Shown here piece by piece: positions 60,201-64,000 of a DNA stretch of 64,000 nt. The stretch covers positions 124,001-188,000 of the forward strand of contig LSRY02000011.1 in assembly GCA_001643675.2 (NCBI GenBank). Reading direction: 5' to 3'. This DNA comes from Monocercomonoides exilis. Taxonomy: Eukaryota > Preaxostyla > Oxymonadida > Polymastigidae. How positions within the stretch are numbered: the stretch's first letter is position 1; each line of letters begins with the position of its first letter. Position numbers and translations under genes: made by a program. The notes below the pieces were generated by a model. The model was not told the origin of the DNA. It searched no databases and saw nothing but the letters and a program-made list of their open reading frames with translations.

Positions 60201-63200
60201 CTCCACTCTTTTGATTCTTCTGAGATATTTTATCATCAGGAACAAGATTGTCTTGATCTTTTATGGATTCTCTCTTTTGCTCCTTTAAAGAATCTGACTT
60301 TGTAATCAAAAACTTGTCCAATTTTGATTCTTCATCGTCATTTTCTTCTTCCATTATTATTTCCTGTTTGTCAATTGTTCCTTCATCACCATCAAATGTA
60401 TCTTTCCTTTCAGCAAGTATTTGTTTATAATTGTCGGAACTTGTTGCAGAGTTTAATAAATCACTTGAAATTTGAACAGCTTTCTTTTTCTTTGTCTCTT
60501 CTTTGAGTGAAACGCCAAGCTTATCTGGGTGATTGGCGGCAAACATTATTTGTGAGAATAAAGATCCCTCAACTTCATCCTCAGAAACATTTAAAGTTTT
60601 GTGTTTTTCCAGTTCCTCTTTTTCGTTGGGGCTGATATCCTCTCCTTGTGTCTGCTTTTCTTTTTCAAGATTTCCAATTGTCATCAGCTTTGTTTCTGTT
60701 CCTGTCTGAGAAGCTGAGGCTGTTGTCCCATTATTGACGAAAATGGAAAACTGATCAGATGAAGTTTCGATTGATGCTGAAGATAGCGGCATTAGTCTTG
60801 TTGTTTTTGGCAGTACAAAAGAAGTTGATGATTTCAAAATAGGACGAGAATTAGCAACAATGCTTTGTTTTTCGTCTTGTGATGGAGAACGTTGAGAAGA
60901 ATTAGATGAGCCAATGGATGAATGCAGCTCCGAGTTAGTAATTCTTTTCGAAGGGAAATGAATTGTATTTGATTTGAAAGCAAATTTCTGTTTATGAGCA
61001 GGAGCAACTGCAAGAGACAATGGCCTGAAAAATGCAATTCGATGTCTTTTGAACGTATCGATGCAATGGTGAAGAAACTCAGCAGACACAACATTCCACT
61101 CATTTTGAGAGTAAACCTCAGCCTGGTCTTCAAAAGCAAATGGAAGTTGTGCAAATGAGGAAATGAATGAGTGATGATTTATACAACAAAGTGGAGGCAA
61201 CGAAGGAAGCCATTGAAAGTTGCATTTGCATTGTTGCTTGTTTGAAGATTTGAGGTCTTGATGAATCTGTGGCATTTCTTGGTCCGTTCCTTTCACATGC
61301 TTTTCTACAGCATTTTTGATGCGATTGAGAATTGAGGAAAGCGATGCGTTTTGCTTCAGATTGAGGAACTGACTAACATTGAATGAAAAAGTCGCAGGAA
61401 AATGAGAAAACACAAAGAAAAACAACTCCCACAACATTTGTCTAACCTCAACATATTCATCAGGCTCTTGAGAAGAAGAACCGAATAATACATGTTGTTC
61501 ATTCAGCACCTGTGCAAAAAGAGCTATAAGAGTAGAAACAGCAGAAAATCGTATTTTTGGCACAGCAACAGAGATTATCAAGAGAGGGTGTACAAGTTCA
61601 TACAAAATAGCAATTGAATACGAAGCATGGATAAAAGAACAAGCAAAAGAAAATGTTTCTAGCGTGGTTGATAGAAGTTTTAATGAAGATAAATATGAAT
61701 GAAGCAGAAGCTTTAACTGAGGAGAAGTAAATCTGTTTGATTTGACATCATTGCTGCAAGGAGAATGTTTTGAGGAATTGTCAAATGATTCCATTGGCTT
61801 TTCGCTTCGTTCGTTGTTAAAAGGTTCAAGTTGAAGGTCAACATCAGACAGATTAAAAGAGTCATATCCATTTGCAATGAGATATTTCGAAAGGTGGGAA
61901 TATTGACTGAACGCAAAAGTCAGCATTCTCCAAGCAGCAAAGACAAGTGCAGCTGATAAAGATTCTATTTCATTTGATTGCAATGAAGAAGAATTTTCAC
62001 AATCTGAATGGTTGTCTTTCAATAAGTTAATTTGAAGAGAAAGGAAGGCTGCAATAAAAGTGAATGAATGAGAAGCGGCAGCGTGTATAAAAGGAAGAGT
62101 GATTGTTCCATGACTGTAGCTATCTTCAAATGCAGATGTGACTGTTGGTTGAGCAGAGAATGAGGTTGAAACATATGATGAAGACAAAATAAGCGAAGGA
62201 ACAAGATAGCATGGCCAAGACAAAGATGGATTCTCAATAGCTCTGTTGAATTCAGAATCTTTTCTTGTTTTTGCAACTGTCTGTTGTGTTCGTATAAGAA
62301 TTAATTTGCTCTGTTCATTGACTGAATTGTCCATTGTTTCAGATGGCAAAGCGCCACAAGCGTCACATATCGTTGAATCTTTTAGAATGGAATCTTCATT
62401 GGAATTAGTTCGCAAATCAGTCTCAGATTGAGAAGCATCAACATCAATCACATCTTCAAATTCAAAATCGCTAGAAATCTTAAGCAGTGAATCCTTGTGA
62501 ATTTTATTATTCTCTTCATTTCTCCTCTTCTTCTCCACAGAATCCTGAATCTCATTCCAAGTTAAGTAAGGTCCACATGGTGGTGCTTCATAACGATGCC
62601 CCACATTTCCAGTGATTGAGTCCTGAAATCGTGCAGATGACGAAACAAACGTTCGGGGAAACGGAGAAATAGAAGAAGAGCATAACGAAATGATTGAAAG
62701 AAGTCGTTGAATATCATCATGTGAAGTAATAACTGGAAATTGAGTATCGAAAGAGTAAACAGGATATTCATAGCTGTCTTTTTCATTGCTTAGTAATGAT
62801 GATTTCAAGGGCATTTTGCAATTCGATGACTCTTCATCTGTATTCGCTTGCTCATTTGCTTCGTTAGTTTCATTGCTTGTATCAAATTTCTTACTCTGAA
62901 CATTCTTTAGAGGTTTTTTATTTTTTGCCAATTGCTTATCATTCCCTATCTTCGTTTGTCTTCTTGAAATTGGCCTTTTGCTTTCTCTTTCTTTCTCATC
63001 ATATTCCATTTCGCATTGCTTCTTCCATTCGCAGCAGCATGGAAGGTGTAAAGATGCTGTTTTCTGTTTGAATGAATACAACCCACTTTCAACAAAGTAA
63101 TCTTGATTCAACGATTCAGATGTTTTTGTCTCTGATTCATCAATCTCTTCTTCATAGTCGCTCAGCGCATTATTGCAATCACTCAATTCGCTCGCATCTG

Positions 63201-64000
63201 CTTCCGTGCCCTCTCCATATCCTCCACTTCTACCTGCTCTAAAGCATCCATCGCCTTCTGTTGGCTTTTCCTTTACCATCCGCTTCCTCCACACACGAGA
63301 CAGTGCACGCTTCTTCCCATCCTTCATTTCAGTTGTGGCTGGAAGCTGAATTCCTGACTGCGCAACATACTCTGATGACAGTGCAGAAAGATACTCGTCG
63401 CCCAAAAGAGCTCTGGTGAACGATGATGAAACAGCCCGGGCAGCTTTGCAGATGCGCAAGGGAGTCGACGAAAGGGCAGTGAAAAACAAGAGGGGATCAA
63501 TCAGCGTTCGAGACAGCATTGGAAGAAAAGGAAATGGGCTACGATGAGAAAAGCTGTGCATAAGAGAGGTTGAAAGAGCTAAAAGAGGAGGAGGAAGTGG
63601 AGGCAACCGGAGAACATCTGTTATTTGGTTTAAACTTGCTTGTGACGAAATTTCATTGGAGGTTGGTAAAGAATCAGAGGACAAATGCGAAGGAAAATGA
63701 GTCGATGAAGCAGAGGTGAGCTTGGGAAATGCTCCAAAAGGCAGGAAAGCAGGTGGCATCAGGCGATATGCTTCTTTTGACTCTATCTTTGATTGATTCT
63801 CAGATATCGGATCAATCGATGCACCAGACAAATTTGTGGAAGATGAGGCAGAGCTTGAAGAAGCTGATGATCCATTTTGATTTTCCAGCATCTGAAGCTG
63901 TAATCTCTGTTTGTTCAAAGAATAATGATGCAAATATAGATCGTACTGGTATTGAACATCAGATGGCACACGAAGAGGAGTTGATGGAAGTGGAAGAGCA
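57289..64000 (-). CDS. Large unrecognised protein, partial at the right window edge
   Basis: The frame is open from the window edge to a TAA at 57289, about 2236 codons visible, with no internal stop and no visible intron. There is no ATG near the edge, so the N-terminus lies outside. I do not recognise it. Long Ser/Asn/Glu-rich disordered stretches (about 90-620 and 1000-1900) separate segments that look helical and hydrophobic: about 625-870 (LVHPLLIISVAVPKIRFSAV; RQMLWELFFFVFSHFP) and the C-terminal 300 residues (RKYQQLMSDWERIFCAFAES; YYQIHKIYRFLPMRN). The helical parts could be HEAT- or ARM-like repeats of a scaffold or trafficking protein, but that is a guess from composition. Codon use resembles the neighbouring giant genes. 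Confidence 0.8.
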   Translation of the reverse strand, partial: ALPLPSTPLRVPSDVQYQYDLYLHHYSLNKQRLQLQMLENQNGSSASSSSASSSTNLSGASIDPISENQSKIESKEAYRLMPPAFLPFGAFPKLTSASSTHFPSHLSSDSLPTSNEISSQASLNQITDVLRLPPLPPPLLALSTSLMHSFSHRSPFPFLPMLSRTLIDPLLFFTALSSTPLRICKAARAVSSSFTRALLGDEYLSALSSEYVAQSGIQLPATTEMKDGKKRALSRVWRKRMVKEKPTEGDGCFRAGRSGGYGEGTEADASELSDCNNALSDYEEEIDESETKTSESLNQDYFVESGLYSFKQKTASLHLPCCCEWKKQCEMEYDEKERESKRPISRRQTKIGNDKQLAKNKKPLKNVQSKKFDTSNETNEANEQANTDEESSNCKMPLKSSLLSNEKDSYEYPVYSFDTQFPVITSHDDIQRLLSIISLCSSSISPFPRTFVSSSARFQDSITGNVGHRYEAPPCGPYLTWNEIQDSVEKKRRNEENNKIHKDSLLKISSDFEFEDVIDVDASQSETDLRTNSNEDSILKDSTICDACGALPSETMDNSVNEQSKLILIRTQQTVAKTRKDSEFNRAIENPSLSWPCYLVPSLILSSSYVSTSFSAQPTVTSAFEDSYSHGTITLPFIHAAASHSFTFIAAFLSLQINLLKDNHSDCENSSSLQSNEIESLSAALVFAAWRMLTFAFSQYSHLSKYLIANGYDSFNLSDVDLQLEPFNNERSEKPMESFDNSSKHSPCSNDVKSNRFTSPQLKLLLHSYLSSLKLLSTTLETFSFACSFIHASYSIAILYELVHPLLIISVAVPKIRFSAVSTLIALFAQVLNEQHVLFGSSSQEPDEYVEVRQMLWELFFFVFSHFPATFSFNVSQFLNLKQNASLSSILNRIKNAVEKHVKGTDQEMPQIHQDLKSSNKQQCKCNFQWLPSLPPLCCINHHSFISSFAQLPFAFEDQAEVYSQNEWNVVSAEFLHHCIDTFKRHRIAFFRPLSLAVAPAHKQKFAFKSNTIHFPSKRITNSELHSSIGSSNSSQRSPSQDEKQSIVANSRPILKSSTSFVLPKTTRLMPLSSASIETSSDQFSIFVNNGTTASASQTGTETKLMTIGNLEKEKQTQGEDISPNEKEELEKHKTLNVSEDEVEGSLFSQIMFAANHPDKLGVSLKEETKKKKAVQISSDLLNSATSSDNYKQILAERKDTFDGDEGTIDKQEIIMEEENDDEESKLDKFLITKSDSLKEQKRESIKDQDNLVPDDKISQKNQKSGEKSNSVETTGESGYLLATEDESNEKTKYTEKASYESREYSHREIAHLSQETAYDKEAVFQVSALPITTQNTKEVSEVCPEIQLNASDDAFLGKEYDTLKVNERSFETTRNEKVDLGYLKFLNREHFCSLLNSVMAMHGISYRVYSPPLPPAPTEKAQMSRSLPKMDFPSSRSHASMRLNVSSQNNFERTERSELIISNLKSALTAPVHGNLQQSEGDMFLSVAQNDVNAAVNPIRSNAICLVNPLPTSTLSFLIDGCCVPILSVKEDGENVFCVNNGRIVAKSKTKSSFIVSSTSHKPYVNPPSLSDSSSSLDGNVMQTEVSASSDFCTTTQLEGIPENYNSNGNNSSSAEPPMCLFPPIVPLAAQNSTTSFSYPMLFASQIPSIASLNFNDTEISSLLIKAISTVFLPNASAFALKWMEAQNNSKEFESNDNRKITQTSASFASDYSDMDLSFVSSLRIQDATVLPFSSLPPSVASDIIISFKDTLLKSNQPISKMKSLNDSNLSKDTKLQLSTFRSNIQPSQSLRVIISTLLQFLFAELPAKDNSLQMNPFSPFSMYSHLRPSLQHLIGSYSGSSSTVSTLPLSHLSLYVLDCFFTSFRLSSSSSSSMSSKCPNSKALLQSSNCTNDDLQKHKFIYYQGNYHKTSAVVASRIVAASHSILSRLHAILHLMNDEPVEHSIQENEKKEFPIYTLFPFSSCDLIFLSVWPSLLNFFMKLPSPKPPSATNAPVKGTVFTKTTLCAPYVDNALSSALPLFIPTQLRIRGFRRKYQQLMSDWERIFCAFAESFSSLQLTEISEAALKGIFAKQHMKSFPNSLTSQMILNSKCNSKNSEGKVLATEAPLSFNFINLQDDILSSFQNRSNSISSKMDNSFAHKHAASTDRISMLPILFFSQKATSALFYYQIHKIYRFLPMRNCLYSSPSLIEVANAIISAFQEYSFPLSSITNIDSLFHSFFDVSIQARNEIMDC

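Overview
The window comes from a unicellular eukaryote. It has AT-rich intergenic DNA, short spliceosomal introns (43 to 139 bases where I could define them), ribosomal protein and ribosome-assembly genes split by introns, a ciliary gene (CFAP97), and very large low-complexity signalling proteins. Stops are the ordinary TAA and TAG, and glutamine uses CAA/CAG. The combination of a catabolic threonine dehydratase, a beta-helix ectodomain joined to a pseudokinase, giant Ser-rich kinases and a canonical code suggests an anaerobic flagellate such as a Preaxostyla/oxymonad (Monocercomonoides-like). That assignment is inference.

Layout, left to right. At the left edge a partial Ser/Gln-rich gene runs on the minus strand. 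A divergent spacer separates it from a plus-strand threonine dehydratase, followed by MAK16 (5 exons) and RPS26 (5 exons). Convergent to these are a HAD phosphatase (3 exons) and a secreted ML-domain-like protein. Next on the minus strand are a 6-exon casein kinase 1 family kinase of about 2506 residues ending in a CaaX-like tail, and a single-exon F-box/LRR/ankyrin/pseudokinase protein of about 5772 residues. CFAP97 follows (3 exons, minus). The plus strand then carries a lysophospholipid acyltransferase and a PP1-type phosphatase with a Ser-rich tail. The minus strand resumes with a beta-helix receptor pseudokinase of about 2963 residues and a large unrecognised protein running off the right edge.

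Non-coding DNA holds a nearly perfect 0.83 kb inverted repeat upstream of the CK1 gene (17.7 to 18.5 kb), a 4 kb spacer packed with older, diverged inverted and direct repeats (53.3 to 57.3 kb), and a 2.6 kb gene-poor stretch with possible decayed coding sequence (41.8 to 44.4 kb).

Themes. There is a small translation/ribosome group on the left, and a run of phosphorylation-related proteins (one intact kinase, one intact phosphatase, two degenerate kinase domains) with large disordered or repetitive extensions. Introns sit in the conserved parts of genes, while ORFs of 6.8, 8.9 and 17.3 kb have none. 15 of the 23 introns I could define begin GTTTG, an unusual 5' splice-site preference. I see no operons, CRISPR arrays, tRNA or rRNA genes.
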